Assembly: GCA_023426935.1 (NCBI GenBank)
Contig: JAEZBR010000070.1
Coordinates: 1 to 64,000 of the forward strand
From: Bacillota bacterium
Lineage (GTDB): Bacteria > Bacillota_I > Bacilli_A > Erysipelotrichales > Erysipelotrichaceae
DNA: 64,000 nucleotides
Reading direction: 5' to 3'
In this document: positions 36,855 through 45,942 of the stretch, piece after piece
Position numbering within the stretch: the stretch's first letter is position 1
Layout: every line of letters begins with the position of its first letter
Position numbers and translations under genes: made by a program
Notes under the pieces: model-generated
What the model was told of the DNA's origin: nothing
The model's input: only the letters and a program-made list of their open reading frames with translations
Database searches by the model: none

Positions 36855-37378
36855 TACTTCTTATCGGTAGGCGTAGCCGTCTTATCGATTACCGTACCGT
36901 TAAATAATGCTTTGAGATGATTATACAGTTGAGTACCCTGACCGGTACCATATTCCCGGTTCAAGGCATTCGATAATTCCAACTTGGATTTCGCTTTTAA
37001 GACAAATGGTAACGATAAACATTCCTCGATCGATTCCTTCAAAGCGATGTCCTTAAATGAATCCGGATATCTTTTCTTCAAAGATTTGATTGCGGCTTCG
37101 TAGCCTTTATCTTGGGAAATAATGTAAGCCTGATCGACTTTCTTTTCTCCAATCAAAACTCCAAGTTCTGAAACAATCTGGAAATCCAGGGAATTCTTCC
37201 CGGCTTTGACCGATTCGATAAACTGCACAGCGGCTTTCGTGGTTGCCGTTCTCTTTTTTAATTTTGTTAAATCTAATCCTTTCTTGTGAAAAATCATGAC
37301 ACTGTCTTCCTTGTTCAGGACCTCTATGCCATTTAAGTCTGTGGTGATGTTGTTATCGCCATCAATTAAAAAAATCAT
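36854..37378 (-). CDS. PIN-like domain protein
   Basis: A 174-residue protein starting MIFLIDGDNN, the DxDN strand of PIN/NYN-type nuclease folds. The segment NSLDFQIVSELGVLIGEKKV followed by YIISQDKGYEAAI gives the other acidic residues expected of the active site. It may be an RNase. First gene of the operon with HAD and radical SAM genes. The assignment rests on motif order rather than overall similarity. Confidence 0.65.
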   Translation of the reverse strand: MIFLIDGDNNITTDLNGIEVLNKEDSVMIFHKKGLDLTKLKKRTATTKAAVQFIESVKAGKNSLDFQIVSELGVLIGEKKVDQAYIISQDKGYEAAIKSLKKRYPDSFKDIALKESIEECLSLPFVLKAKSKLELSNALNREYGTGQGTQLYNHLKALFNGTVIDKTATPTDKK

Positions 37379-37506
37379 ATAATTCCTTCTTTCTTACTAG
37401 ATACATCTGTATTAAAAGGTTATGTTTAATTTCTAATAGGTATATCCGCTGATTCATATTCTAAAGCAATTGTTTCCTTTTAGCAAATTTCTTGCCCAAA
37501 ATAAAA

Positions 37507-37528
37507 CCCAAGGACGATGAAACTTGGG
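37507..37528 (-). terminator. Terminator downstream of tRNA-Thr
   Basis: On the minus strand CCCAAG, 10-nt loop, CTTGGG, followed by TTTTAT. It lies directly after the tRNA. Confidence 0.75.
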
Positions 37529-37542
37529 CCTCTTAGAATAAA

Positions 37543-37617
<75 letters not shown>

Positions 37618-37628
37618 GCGCATATATA

Positions 37629-37656
37629 AGTATATAAAAAATGGTGGAATATGCAA
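37629..37656 (-). promoter_or_regulatory. Promoter of tRNA-Thr
   Basis: On the minus strand -35 TTGCAT (37651-37656), 16-base spacer, -10 TATACT (37629-37634), 12 bases before the mature 5' end. The remainder of 37657-37837 shows no gene. Confidence 0.7.
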
Positions 37657-37837
37657 GGAAAAAATGATAATTCAGGTTAGAAAACTCACTAGATACCGTA
37701 AACATTGACTAAAAATGGTTGGACAAGACTTATATTAAGATTTCTTATCCAGCATTGGTATAATGCTAAACAGGACTGGATTCTTAAACAAAGGATAATA
37801 GGGTGATTCAGAAAGAAATAAGCTAAGGAGAGATTAT

Positions 37838-37870
37838 AAAAGGACATAGGCAATAACGCTTATGTCCTTT
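37838..37870 (-). terminator. Terminator of M20 peptidase gene
   Basis: AAAAGGACATA (37838-37848), 12-nt loop, TATGTCCTTT (37861-37870); the tail on the minus strand is T-rich. Confidence 0.75.
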
Positions 37871-37875
37871 ATTAA

Positions 37876-39321
37876 TTATAATGTTCTAATTAGATTCAGA
37901 TAGAAAGTAACACATTCCCCGATCATCGGTAGCTTGATCCGTTCGTTGTAGTTATGAATCATATTACGTTGTTCCTTATCTAGCTGCATGCACGAGAAGC
38001 GGCAGATATGGTCGCAGATCGGCGGATAATGCCGGGAATCGGAACAGGCAATCATAAGATATGGCGTAACTAAGGTGTTAGGCCAGGTTCGATTAATCGC
38101 TTGAGATACTTTCTGATATTCCGGAGAATTAGTATCGGTATACGGTGAAGCTGCCATCCCATCGATGATCTCAAATTCTACCTTGGGATTATTGACGGCT
38201 TGCTTAATATGATCTAAGGCTTGTTGCGGGGAATCGGTATTCATTAAACGAATATTACAGACAGCTTTAGCGTCGTTAGGAATTATATTTGCCTGCGGAG
38301 AAGCGGAGGCCATGTTCCAAGACTGCGTTGTCTTTAACATCGCCGCTAATTCACCACCTTTGGCAACGAAGGCTTTCTTTAAGATTCCGCCGAATAACCA
38401 CATATTCGCTAAAGCGAGCTTCTGTAAACCGAACGGGAGATTTCTTCCGACGGTTTCTAATAAACCCTTGATTGGGGCAGAGAGTGAAGCCTTGAACGGA
38501 TGTTTTTCGCTGTCACAGATCGCTTTAGATAAGACGCCTAATGCGGTATGAACCGGTGGGTGGGATGCATGTCCGCCTTCACCCGGCACACTCATTCTTA
38601 GATCCATCATGCCTTTTTCCCCGACCCCGATAACCGCTAAGGGCGGGATTGAAGGGAACATATCCGGAACGATGGCGCCGCCTTCGTCAACGACTAAAGC
38701 GGGATGAACGTTGATCGATGCGAAATATTCAACGATTCCCGGGGCGCCATCACCGGCGACTTCTTCATTCCCGGAGAAACATAAGTAGATATCGTGTTCG
38801 GGGACGTATCCTTCCTTAATCATTCTTTCGGCACCTTCCATGACGCCTAATAAAGTGATTTTGGTATCAAGGGTTCCGCGACCCCATAATTGACCATCCG
38901 CAATATCGCCCGCAAATGGTGCGTGTTTCCATTTCGAAGCTTCGCCTGTCGCGACGACATCGTAATGCGCCATTAGAACGGTAGGGGAATCCGAATTTTT
39001 ACCTTCCCAATGATAGACCAGACCGGTATTCCCAATCTTCTTAAAATCGCACTTTTCATTCACTAACGGATAATTCTTAACTAAGAGTTTAGGAAAAGAC
39101 GCAAAGACTTCCTTATCACATTTCTCAAAGTCATGATTCGAAACGGTTGGGATCCGAATCATTTCCTGTAAGTGTTTCGTCATTAACTCGTTATCGACTT
39201 CGAGTTTTGGCAAAGAGGTAACTTCGACTTTCTTAGGTTTGTAATTAACCGTACGTACCAGCAAGATCACAATCAAAACCAACAATAATCCTAGGATGAT
39301 TAACCACCACATATTTTTCAC
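37876..39321 (-). CDS. Membrane-anchored M20-family peptidase
   Basis: A 481-residue zinc peptidase with an N-terminal membrane helix (WWLIILGLLLVLIVILLV). Motifs: LMAHYDVVATG (first metal His and Asp), GRGTLDTK (bridging Asp), SGNEEVAGDG (general base Glu and metal Glu), a dimerisation domain, and a late CSDSRHYPP (metal His). It resembles carboxypeptidase/PM20D1-type dipeptidases. It is isolated between terminators, divergent from the cad operon. Confidence 0.9.
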   Translation of the reverse strand: MKNMWWLIILGLLLVLIVILLVRTVNYKPKKVEVTSLPKLEVDNELMTKHLQEMIRIPTVSNHDFEKCDKEVFASFPKLLVKNYPLVNEKCDFKKIGNTGLVYHWEGKNSDSPTVLMAHYDVVATGEASKWKHAPFAGDIADGQLWGRGTLDTKITLLGVMEGAERMIKEGYVPEHDIYLCFSGNEEVAGDGAPGIVEYFASINVHPALVVDEGGAIVPDMFPSIPPLAVIGVGEKGMMDLRMSVPGEGGHASHPPVHTALGVLSKAICDSEKHPFKASLSAPIKGLLETVGRNLPFGLQKLALANMWLFGGILKKAFVAKGGELAAMLKTTQSWNMASASPQANIIPNDAKAVCNIRLMNTDSPQQALDHIKQAVNNPKVEFEIIDGMAASPYTDTNSPEYQKVSQAINRTWPNTLVTPYLMIACSDSRHYPPICDHICRFSCMQLDKEQRNMIHNYNERIKLPMIGECVTFYLNLIRTL

Positions 39322-39367
39322 TCCCTTTTAAACCATTATAATCATTTAATAATTAGACGGAAAGTAG

Positions 39368-39420
39368 TTGACAGAGAATAATAAATGATTATCATTATAT
39401 ATGAACAAGTGTTCATATAT
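39368..39420 (+). promoter_or_regulatory. cad promoter with repressor palindrome and Fur-like box
   Basis: -35 TTGACA (39368-39373), 16-base spacer, -10 TATCAT (39390-39395). A perfect inverted repeat follows: ATATATGAACA (39397-39407), AG, TGTTCATATAT (39410-39420), the expected ArsR/CadC operator, just before the ribosome site. Overlapping the -10 is AATGATTATCATT (39384-39396), which matches the 19-bp Fur box at 14 of 19 positions. Confidence 0.8.
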
Positions 39421-39430
39421 GGAGGTGTGT

Positions 39431-39790
39431 ATGAAAGATCTCGAAGTTTGCGAAGAACATGTTATTCATCCGGAGATTATTAAACAGGTAAAAACGAATT
39501 TGCCTGAACATGAAACGTTGGATGCTTTGGCCGATCTATTCAAAGTGTTCGGGGATTATACCCGCATTAAATTATTATGTGCATTATTTAATCACGAGAT
39601 GTGTGTCTGTGATTTGGCGGAAGTGACCCAGATGAGTCAGAGCGCTATCTCACATCAACTTCGGGTTTTGAAACAAGCACAGTTAGTCGGAAACAGGAGA
39701 CAAGGAAAAACGATCTTTTATTTCCTGAAGGATGAACATGTTAAGTTAATTTATGAAGCCGGATTGAGTCATGTAAAGGAGAAAATCTAA
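39431..39790 (+). CDS. cadC: ArsR-family metal-sensing repressor, CadC-like
   Basis: A 119-residue SmtB/ArsR repressor. LADLFKVFGDYTRIKLLCALF, MCVCDLAEVTQMSQSAISHQLRVLKQAQL is the winged helix; Cys residues in LEVCEEH and MCVCD match the CadC metal site for Cd/Pb/Zn. I use ATG 39431 with GGAGGTG seven bases upstream; two in-frame ATGs lie further upstream, inside the operator. The stop overlaps the ATPase start by one base. Confidence 0.92.
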   Translation: MKDLEVCEEHVIHPEIIKQVKTNLPEHETLDALADLFKVFGDYTRIKLLCALFNHEMCVCDLAEVTQMSQSAISHQLRVLKQAQLVGNRRQGKTIFYFLKDEHVKLIYEAGLSHVKEKI

Positions 39791-41637
39791 TGAGCGAACA
39801 TTGTGCCAGTTGCGAAGAAAAAGAAGACAATAAAGCGCTGTATCGAATTATTATCAGTTTAGTTTTATTTATTTCTTCCTACTTTTTCAGCGGCTGGTTA
39901 AAGCTATTATTGTTAGGGCTAGGCTATATCATTGTCGGATATAAAGTAATCCTCGAAGCGTTTGAGAATCTCTTCAAAGGAAAAATGCTCGATGAGAATT
40001 TCTTAATGATGATCGCAACTTTCGGGGCTATCTATACAAAGCAATATCCGGAAGCCTTGGCGGTCATGTTGTTCTATGAAGTGGGGGAATATTTGGAAGA
40101 TCTTTCAGTTGAAAAGTCGAAAAAATCAATCACGGATTTAATGGATCTAAGACCGGATCATGCGAATAAAATCGTCAATGATCAGATTGCGAAAGTTGAC
40201 CCCAGCGAATTACAGCTTAACGATTCTTTCATTGTCTATCCCGGAGAGAAGATTCCGGTTGATGGGACAATCTATGAGGGAATCTCTTCTTTGGATACCG
40301 TAGCTTTGACTGGTGAATCTTTGCCGCAAGAAGTTAATATCGGCAGTAAAGTGTTGAGTGGTTCGGTCAATCTGGTTTCACCCCTAAAGATTCATGTCGA
40401 TAAGATTTTCGCGGAATCGACCGCATCCAAGATCTTGGATTTAGTTACGAATGCGAAAGAAAATAAATCACAGTCAGAAGATTTCGTAACGAAGTTTGCG
40501 CATTACTATACGCCAATCGTGGTTGCAATCGCGTTAATCATCGCGTTTATCGTACCGCTCTTTAACCAACAATGGAGCGAGTATTTATATCGGGCTTGTA
40601 TCTTTCTAGTTATTTCTTGTCCCTGTGCGTTAGTGATTTCGATTCCGCTAGGTTTCTTCAGCGGGATTGGTAAAGCGGGGAAAGAAGGTATTCTATTCAA
40701 AGGATCTAACTACTTAGAAAGATTCTCAAAATTAAAGACCTTGTATTTCGATAAAACCGGAACGTTATCGGAAGGGAAATTAGCCGTCACGAAAATCGTT
40801 CCCTTTAACGGAACCGTGAATGAGACCTTATTCTTGGCGGATTTATTGGAACAGAATTCTTTACATCCTTTAGCGCTGGCCATCAAGAAAGAGTATGGCA
40901 AAGAGAATAAAGAAAAGGTAACCTTCTTCAAAGAGATCGCCGGCCAGGGAGTAACGGCTAAATATAAGGGTGATTTAATCAGTGTGGGGAATGATACTTT
41001 AATGAATACTCAAGGGATTGAAATCCAAAAGATCGACAGTGTCGGAACCTTAATCTATGTTGGTAAGAACGAACAGTTAGTCGGTATTATTGAGATTGGC
41101 GACCAACTAAAATCAGAAGCGAAAGATACTTTACTTCAATTAAAGAAACTCGGAATCAAGCGGATTATGTTAACTGGTGACCGGGAAGAAGTCGCAATGG
41201 CCGTTAATGAACAATTACAGTTAGATGAAGTTAAAGCTTCCTTATTACCAAACGAGAAGCTGGAAATCGTTGATAAGGCGGAGAAAGATGGGTTAGTTGG
41301 GTTTGTGGGGGATGGGATTAACGATGCCCCGGTCTTAACCAGAGCGGATATCGGGATTGCGATGGGTAATATCGGCTCTGATGCGGCGATTGAAGCGGCC
41401 GATGTCATCATTATGAAAGACGACTTAACAAAAATTATCACCGCCTATAATATTTCACTTAAGACCTTAAGAATCGTCAGAGAGAATATTATCTTCGCAC
41501 TAGCGGTTAAGTTAGTTATCCTGATTCTTGGCGCACTAGGCTTAGCGAATATGTGGGCTGCGGTCTTCGCGGATGTCGGTGTCAGCTTGTTGGCGATCTT
41601 AAACTCGATGCGGATCTTATATTCAAAGAAAATCTAA
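39790..41637 (+). CDS. cadA: Heavy-metal P1B-type ATPase (Cd/Zn exporter, CadA/ZntA-like)
   Basis: A 615-residue pump: phosphatase loop TGES, membrane ion site SCPCALVISIP (CPC), phosphorylation DKTGTL, Ser-His-Pro locus (NSLHPLALAI), MLTGDREEVA and VGDGINDAPVL. CPC with the CadC-like regulator points to Cd/Zn/Pb export. The N-terminus starts SEHCASCEEKED, without the ferredoxin-like metal-binding domain usual in CadA; this short Cys/His tail may substitute. A terminator follows. Confidence 0.94.
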   Translation: MSEHCASCEEKEDNKALYRIIISLVLFISSYFFSGWLKLLLLGLGYIIVGYKVILEAFENLFKGKMLDENFLMMIATFGAIYTKQYPEALAVMLFYEVGEYLEDLSVEKSKKSITDLMDLRPDHANKIVNDQIAKVDPSELQLNDSFIVYPGEKIPVDGTIYEGISSLDTVALTGESLPQEVNIGSKVLSGSVNLVSPLKIHVDKIFAESTASKILDLVTNAKENKSQSEDFVTKFAHYYTPIVVAIALIIAFIVPLFNQQWSEYLYRACIFLVISCPCALVISIPLGFFSGIGKAGKEGILFKGSNYLERFSKLKTLYFDKTGTLSEGKLAVTKIVPFNGTVNETLFLADLLEQNSLHPLALAIKKEYGKENKEKVTFFKEIAGQGVTAKYKGDLISVGNDTLMNTQGIEIQKIDSVGTLIYVGKNEQLVGIIEIGDQLKSEAKDTLLQLKKLGIKRIMLTGDREEVAMAVNEQLQLDEVKASLLPNEKLEIVDKAEKDGLVGFVGDGINDAPVLTRADIGIAMGNIGSDAAIEAADVIIMKDDLTKIITAYNISLKTLRIVRENIIFALAVKLVILILGALGLANMWAAVFADVGVSLLAILNSMRILYSKKI

Positions 41638-41644
41638 TTATCCT

Positions 41645-41670
41645 AAGCGACGAATAATGTCGCTTTTTCT
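41645..41670 (+). terminator. Terminator of cad operon
   Basis: AAGCGAC (41645-41651), loop, GTCGCTT (41659-41665), T-run. Confidence 0.85.
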
Positions 41671-41690
41671 CTGACTAAACCAATAAGTCG

Positions 41691-41719
41691 TTGTCAAACT
41701 ATCACGTAATCGTTAAAAT
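41691..41719 (+). promoter_or_regulatory. Promoter of Lrp-aminotransferase operon
   Basis: -35 TTGTCA (41691-41696), 17-base spacer, -10 TAAAAT (41714-41719). Confidence 0.65.
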
Positions 41720-41738
41720 AGGCACTAGGAGAACAATT

Positions 41739-42230
41739 ATGAAAGAACAAGAAATCTTACGGATTCTGGATGAGAATGCGCGGACCAGTGATAGTGATAT
41801 TGCGAAGATGTTGAATATTTCGGAAGCCGAAGTTAAAAAGACGATCAAAGCATTAGAGAAAAAAGGTGTAATCGCCGGTTATCATGCGATTATCAATCAG
41901 GAGAAATTAGACGAGAATCAATGTACAGCCTTGATCGAAGTCAATTCGATTCCCCAAAGGGAACATGGTTATGACAAGGTTGCGTTAATGATCGCGCAGT
42001 ATCCGGAAGTAAGATCGGTATATCTGATTTCTGGGCACAGTGAATTTATTATCAGGGTTGTTGGCAAGAGCATTCAGGATATTGCGGATTTTGTCGGTAG
42101 TAAATTAGCTCCGATGGATGGGATTAAAGGAACCAGTACGATCTTCGTATTGAAGATGTATAAACGGGATGGGGTTATTTTAAAGAAGAACGATGAAGAG
42201 AAACAGAAGAGGCAGTTAGCTTCCTTATGA
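41739..42230 (+). CDS. Lrp/AsnC-family regulator
   Basis: A 163-residue regulator: N-terminal helix-turn-helix (ILRILDENARTSDSDIAKML, VKKTIKALEKKGVIAGYHAI) and a C-terminal RAM ligand-binding domain (VRSVYLISGHSEFIIRVVG). I use ATG 41739 with AGGAG upstream. It overlaps the aminotransferase by four bases (ATGA), so it likely controls amino-acid metabolism through that gene. Confidence 0.9.
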   Translation: MKEQEILRILDENARTSDSDIAKMLNISEAEVKKTIKALEKKGVIAGYHAIINQEKLDENQCTALIEVNSIPQREHGYDKVALMIAQYPEVRSVYLISGHSEFIIRVVGKSIQDIADFVGSKLAPMDGIKGTSTIFVLKMYKRDGVILKKNDEEKQKRQLASL

Positions 42231-43384
42231 GTCGGCCGGAGTTATCAAAACTAGCCTGCAGTATCTCCCGTTCGGGAATCGGAAATTTCTTTTTACAGGC
42301 GGAAGGAATGAAGGACTTAGTTTCTTTAGCGGTTGGGGAGCCGGATTTTCCGACGCCTTGGCATATTAGAGAAGCTGCGATTCACCAGTTAAATTTAGGC
42401 AATACTTTTTATACTTCCTGTAATGGGTTTCCGGAATTACGCCAAGCTATCGTTAATTATCAGGCAAGACGTTTTAAGGTTCATTACGATCCCGGTGAAG
42501 TAATGATTACGACCGGATGTTCCCAAGGAATCGATTTAGTGACCAGGATCTTCGTGAATCCGGGCGATGAAGTAATTGTTCCGACGCCGGGTTATGTCTG
42601 TTACGGACCGGATACTTTATTAGCCGGAGGAAAACCAGTATATTTGGAATTAAAGGAAGAAAATCAATTCAAAGTTACCCCGGAGGCCTTAGAGAAAGCA
42701 ATCACCCCGAAAACGAAGATGTTGATTCTGAATTATCCCAGTAATCCGACCGGGGGAATTATGACGAAGGCTGATTACGAGAAAATAATCCCGATAATTA
42801 AGAAACATAAAATTATTGTCTTAGCCGATGAAATCTATGCGGAATTGACCTACGCGGGTAAACATTGTTCGTTAGGAAATTTCCCCGAGATTAAGGATCA
42901 ACTGATTCTGATGAACGGGATTTCAAAGGCTTACTCAATGACTGGCTGGCGTTTAGGATATATCTTAGCCGATAAAGAAATCATTCAAGCCTTAAGTATT
43001 ATTCAGGACTATGTCTTAATCTCCGCTCCGACGATCACGCAGTATGCGGCAATCGAAGCGCTGAATCATGGCGATAAAGATGCGACCATGATGAAAGAAT
43101 CATTCGAGGAAAGAAGAAACTATTTAGTCTCGGAATGTAATCGGATTGGATTAACCTGTCATTCACCATTAGGTGCTTTCTATGTCTTCCCGAATATTAA
43201 AAAAACCGGCTTAAGCTCTTATGAACTAGCCAGTAGGTTAATGAAGGAAGCGAAAGTTGCGGTTATTCCCGGCAGCGCATTCGGGCCAGCGGGAGAAGGG
43301 TATATCCGATTATCTTATTCTTACAGTATCGATCAGATCAAAGAAGCGATCAGTCGGATCGAAGCTTTCTTAAAGACCATCTAG
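42227..43384 (+). CDS. PLP-dependent aminotransferase (class I/II)
   Basis: A 385-residue fold-type I aminotransferase: LAVGEPDFPTP at the start, NYPSNPTGG, VLADEIYAELTY (PLP Asp and Tyr), SKAYSMTGWRLGY (PLP Lys) and a final YIRLSYS with substrate-carboxylate Arg. It resembles aromatic or aspartate aminotransferases (PatA/AraT group); the Lrp partner agrees with amino-acid catabolism or synthesis. Confidence 0.9.
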   Translation: MSRPELSKLACSISRSGIGNFFLQAEGMKDLVSLAVGEPDFPTPWHIREAAIHQLNLGNTFYTSCNGFPELRQAIVNYQARRFKVHYDPGEVMITTGCSQGIDLVTRIFVNPGDEVIVPTPGYVCYGPDTLLAGGKPVYLELKEENQFKVTPEALEKAITPKTKMLILNYPSNPTGGIMTKADYEKIIPIIKKHKIIVLADEIYAELTYAGKHCSLGNFPEIKDQLILMNGISKAYSMTGWRLGYILADKEIIQALSIIQDYVLISAPTITQYAAIEALNHGDKDATMMKESFEERRNYLVSECNRIGLTCHSPLGAFYVFPNIKKTGLSSYELASRLMKEAKVAVIPGSAFGPAGEGYIRLSYSYSIDQIKEAISRIEAFLKTI

Positions 43385-43396
43385 GAGGATTTTATT

Positions 43397-44371
43397 ATGC
43401 CAAGTATGTTAACGCATCGGATGTTAGGTGATGAGGTAATTAAGGAATTAGGAAAAGACAGTAAGGTCAAGAAAGCGATTGACCACGCGTTTGAGTTATA
43501 TTCGATCGGAACCTCCGGACCGGATATTTTCTTCTTTTATGCCGCTTGGCCTTGGGCTAATCCTAAGAAGGCCTATGAAGTTGCGAAATTCGGCAGCTGG
43601 ATGCATGAAGGAAAAACCGACTTATTATTCAGGGAAATGTTAACGCAATGTTATAACAGCGGTTCCGAATTACAGTTAAGTTATACTGCCGGAGTGATCT
43701 TACATTGGTGCTTGGATCATATCGCCCATCCTTATGTCTTTAATAAGACCGGGCATGGCAAAAAGAGCGATATTCCGCATCGTTATTTCGAATCGCAATT
43801 AGATAAAGGAATGATTGATTGGAAAGGCGTCGATCTACACAAATTTAAACCATACAGCGTTGTCGCTTATCAGTCTTCGACCTGGTATCCGATTTGGGTA
43901 CTATACTCCGAAGTTTTAAAACAAGGCTGGCAGGCTGAATTAAAACAGAAGGATATTCAGAAAGCCGTCAAGGACTTCTATAAAGTTGAAAAAGTTTTAT
44001 ACGATCCCAACGGTAAAAAGATGAAAGTTGTCGGTAAGTTAGAGAAGCAGCTGCATATCGAAGGTGCCGGAACTTCCATGATTATCCCCACCCACTTAGA
44101 TCCGGCTTGGGATGTTATGAACGATGACCATCAGTTATGGCATCACCCCAGCACTAATCAAGAACATCACGAATCCTTCCAAGAATTATTCGAACAGGCG
44201 AGATTATGTGGTATCGAAATCTTGGCTTCGGTTGATCAATATCTCAGTGGCCAGAAAGATATCAATACCGTCATGGAAAAGATCAACGGTAACTTCCACA
44301 CCGGTCTGAATGTACCGGATGATATGAAGTTCTTCGACTTAGTCCCGACCCAAAAACCAAACAATCTATAA
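43397..44371 (+). CDS. Zinc-dependent phospholipase C-like protein
   Basis: A 324-residue protein of the Zn_dep_PLPC type: PSMLTHRMLGDEVIKELG, SIGTSGPDIFFF and LHWCLDHIAHPYVFNKTG carry the His/Asp ligands of a metal site. There is no signal peptide, so it is intracellular, unlike secreted clostridial enzymes. Activity on phospholipids is not proven for such homologues. AGGAGG ribosome site; follows the aminotransferase by 12 bases. Confidence 0.8.
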   Translation: MPSMLTHRMLGDEVIKELGKDSKVKKAIDHAFELYSIGTSGPDIFFFYAAWPWANPKKAYEVAKFGSWMHEGKTDLLFREMLTQCYNSGSELQLSYTAGVILHWCLDHIAHPYVFNKTGHGKKSDIPHRYFESQLDKGMIDWKGVDLHKFKPYSVVAYQSSTWYPIWVLYSEVLKQGWQAELKQKDIQKAVKDFYKVEKVLYDPNGKKMKVVGKLEKQLHIEGAGTSMIIPTHLDPAWDVMNDDHQLWHHPSTNQEHHESFQELFEQARLCGIEILASVDQYLSGQKDINTVMEKINGNFHTGLNVPDDMKFFDLVPTQKPNNL

Positions 44372-44442
44372 CGAGTGGGAAATATTATGAATAAAGGTTG
44401 AGAAATTATTCATAGACCTAATAAATGCGATTGATTATCAAG

Positions 44443-44487
44443 AAAAGGAATAAAGTAATCTTTGAAGGTTAGATTGTTCCTTTTTTT
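44443..44487 (+). terminator. Probable terminator of Lrp-PLC operon
   Basis: AAAAGGAA (44443-44450) and AATCT (44457-44461) pair with AGATT (44471-44475) and TTCCTTTT (44477-44484), with a run of seven T. Confidence 0.55.
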
Positions 44488-44511
44488 ACTAGCATCGAAG
44501 TATTTTAGTTT

Positions 44512-45942
44512 TTAGTTGGTCAATCCGATCTTCCGATACAGATAATAAGTAAATGTCATCTTCTCATAGGGGAAGTCTTCACTCGCGACTAATTCATAGT
44601 TGTAAGAGTTTTTAAGTTTGTGGGAAGAAACGATAAAGTCGACGCGTCCTTCGCTTAAGGCGCTAGTTAAACTTTCAGTCATTTCCGGTAGTTCGATATT
44701 AAGTTGACAGAAGAAACGTTCGCTAGGGAAAATATTCGCTGCAGTATAGAAACCACCATCTAAGAAACCATAGTTTAATAATGTCGCATTCGGAATTTTA
44801 TTGATTATCTTCGCGAATCTATACTGAGGCAGATCTTCTTTCGAATACTTTCTTAAATACGCATTCGGAGTTAAGAAGTAAGAAAGCGATACCGAAACTA
44901 GGAGGATAAGAATACTCCATATTTTAAATTTATTGAATGGGGGAAGATAATCGAACATCAGAAGAGATAACGGCGCATAGATCGCAAAGATAAGTCCGTA
45001 ATAGACATAACTTCGACCGCCGGAATAAACTAATAAAACTGAAGTAATTAGAGTTAATAAAGTCGCAGCTAATACTTTGGGTTCTTTGAATAAAGAAATC
45101 AAGCCGCCTAGGATTAAAATCCATATCCAGGGGTTATTGAATATCGTTTTGGTAAAGGCGTTAATTAACGAACCGGCTTGGTGGTAGATAAAGATATTAT
45201 CGTAGAAATAAACCGTGAACCAATCAGCTAACGCGTTATTGACTAAGAAGTAAATAAAGAAGGGTAAGGTAATTAAAATAACGCCTAAGATTATGCCCAA
45301 AATTAAAGTTCCTAGTTCCCTGTATTTTTTATCTTTTAAATAAGTAATTAGCGGCATAATGATCCAACCGAGATAAAAACCCAGTAAGGAGAATTTGATC
45401 CAAAGAACCATGCCGGAAGTAAGCCCTAAAAGTAAGGCTTCCCTGAAAGATAAAGTTTCTTTCGTTTTCTGATTCTTAAGTAAAAGATATAGACCATAAG
45501 TTAATAAAGGTAAACAGAATTCTTCGGCACTATCACCATGCGAAAAACTAGCACTGGTATAGATTAACGTCATGACTAAGGGAATGAATACCCAGAGCGG
45601 TTTCTTCGAGAAAAGAAGAATTATCTTATAAACAAAATAAGCGAAGAAAGAAGCGGCGATTACTTCCAGAAAGTAAACACCTAAGAAAGTATCCTGGGAA
45701 ACTAAGTAAGCCAAAGCATGTAAGAAATATAATAACGGTCCTTTCTGCTCGAAGAGATCTTTATAAACGACTAGACCTTTCCATAATGATTTACCGACCG
45801 TGAAATAACAGTTCGCGTCGAACCAATCATTGAACGGGTAGAGCGGGGAAGATTTAGAGACGCAGAAAATAATTAAGATCGCACTGAGGATCAGATAAAG
45901 CAAGATATACTTGTTGGGTTTACTTAAGAATATTTTTTTCAT
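44512..45942 (-). CDS. GT-C type membrane glycosyltransferase (GT39-like)
   Basis: A 476-residue membrane protein with about ten helices. DWFDANCYFTVGKSLWKG and VVYKDLFEQKGPLLYF hold the outside Asp and the EQKGP loop of GT-C mannosyl/arabinosyl-type transferases using lipid-linked sugars. It overlaps the phosphoglycerol transferase gene by 23 bases and probably acts with it in modifying teichoic-acid or cell-surface polymers. Confidence 0.8.
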   Translation of the reverse strand: MKKIFLSKPNKYILLYLILSAILIIFCVSKSSPLYPFNDWFDANCYFTVGKSLWKGLVVYKDLFEQKGPLLYFLHALAYLVSQDTFLGVYFLEVIAASFFAYFVYKIILLFSKKPLWVFIPLVMTLIYTSASFSHGDSAEEFCLPLLTYGLYLLLKNQKTKETLSFREALLLGLTSGMVLWIKFSLLGFYLGWIIMPLITYLKDKKYRELGTLILGIILGVILITLPFFIYFLVNNALADWFTVYFYDNIFIYHQAGSLINAFTKTIFNNPWIWILILGGLISLFKEPKVLAATLLTLITSVLLVYSGGRSYVYYGLIFAIYAPLSLLMFDYLPPFNKFKIWSILILLVSVSLSYFLTPNAYLRKYSKEDLPQYRFAKIINKIPNATLLNYGFLDGGFYTAANIFPSERFFCQLNIELPEMTESLTSALSEGRVDFIVSSHKLKNSYNYELVASEDFPYEKMTFTYYLYRKIGLTN

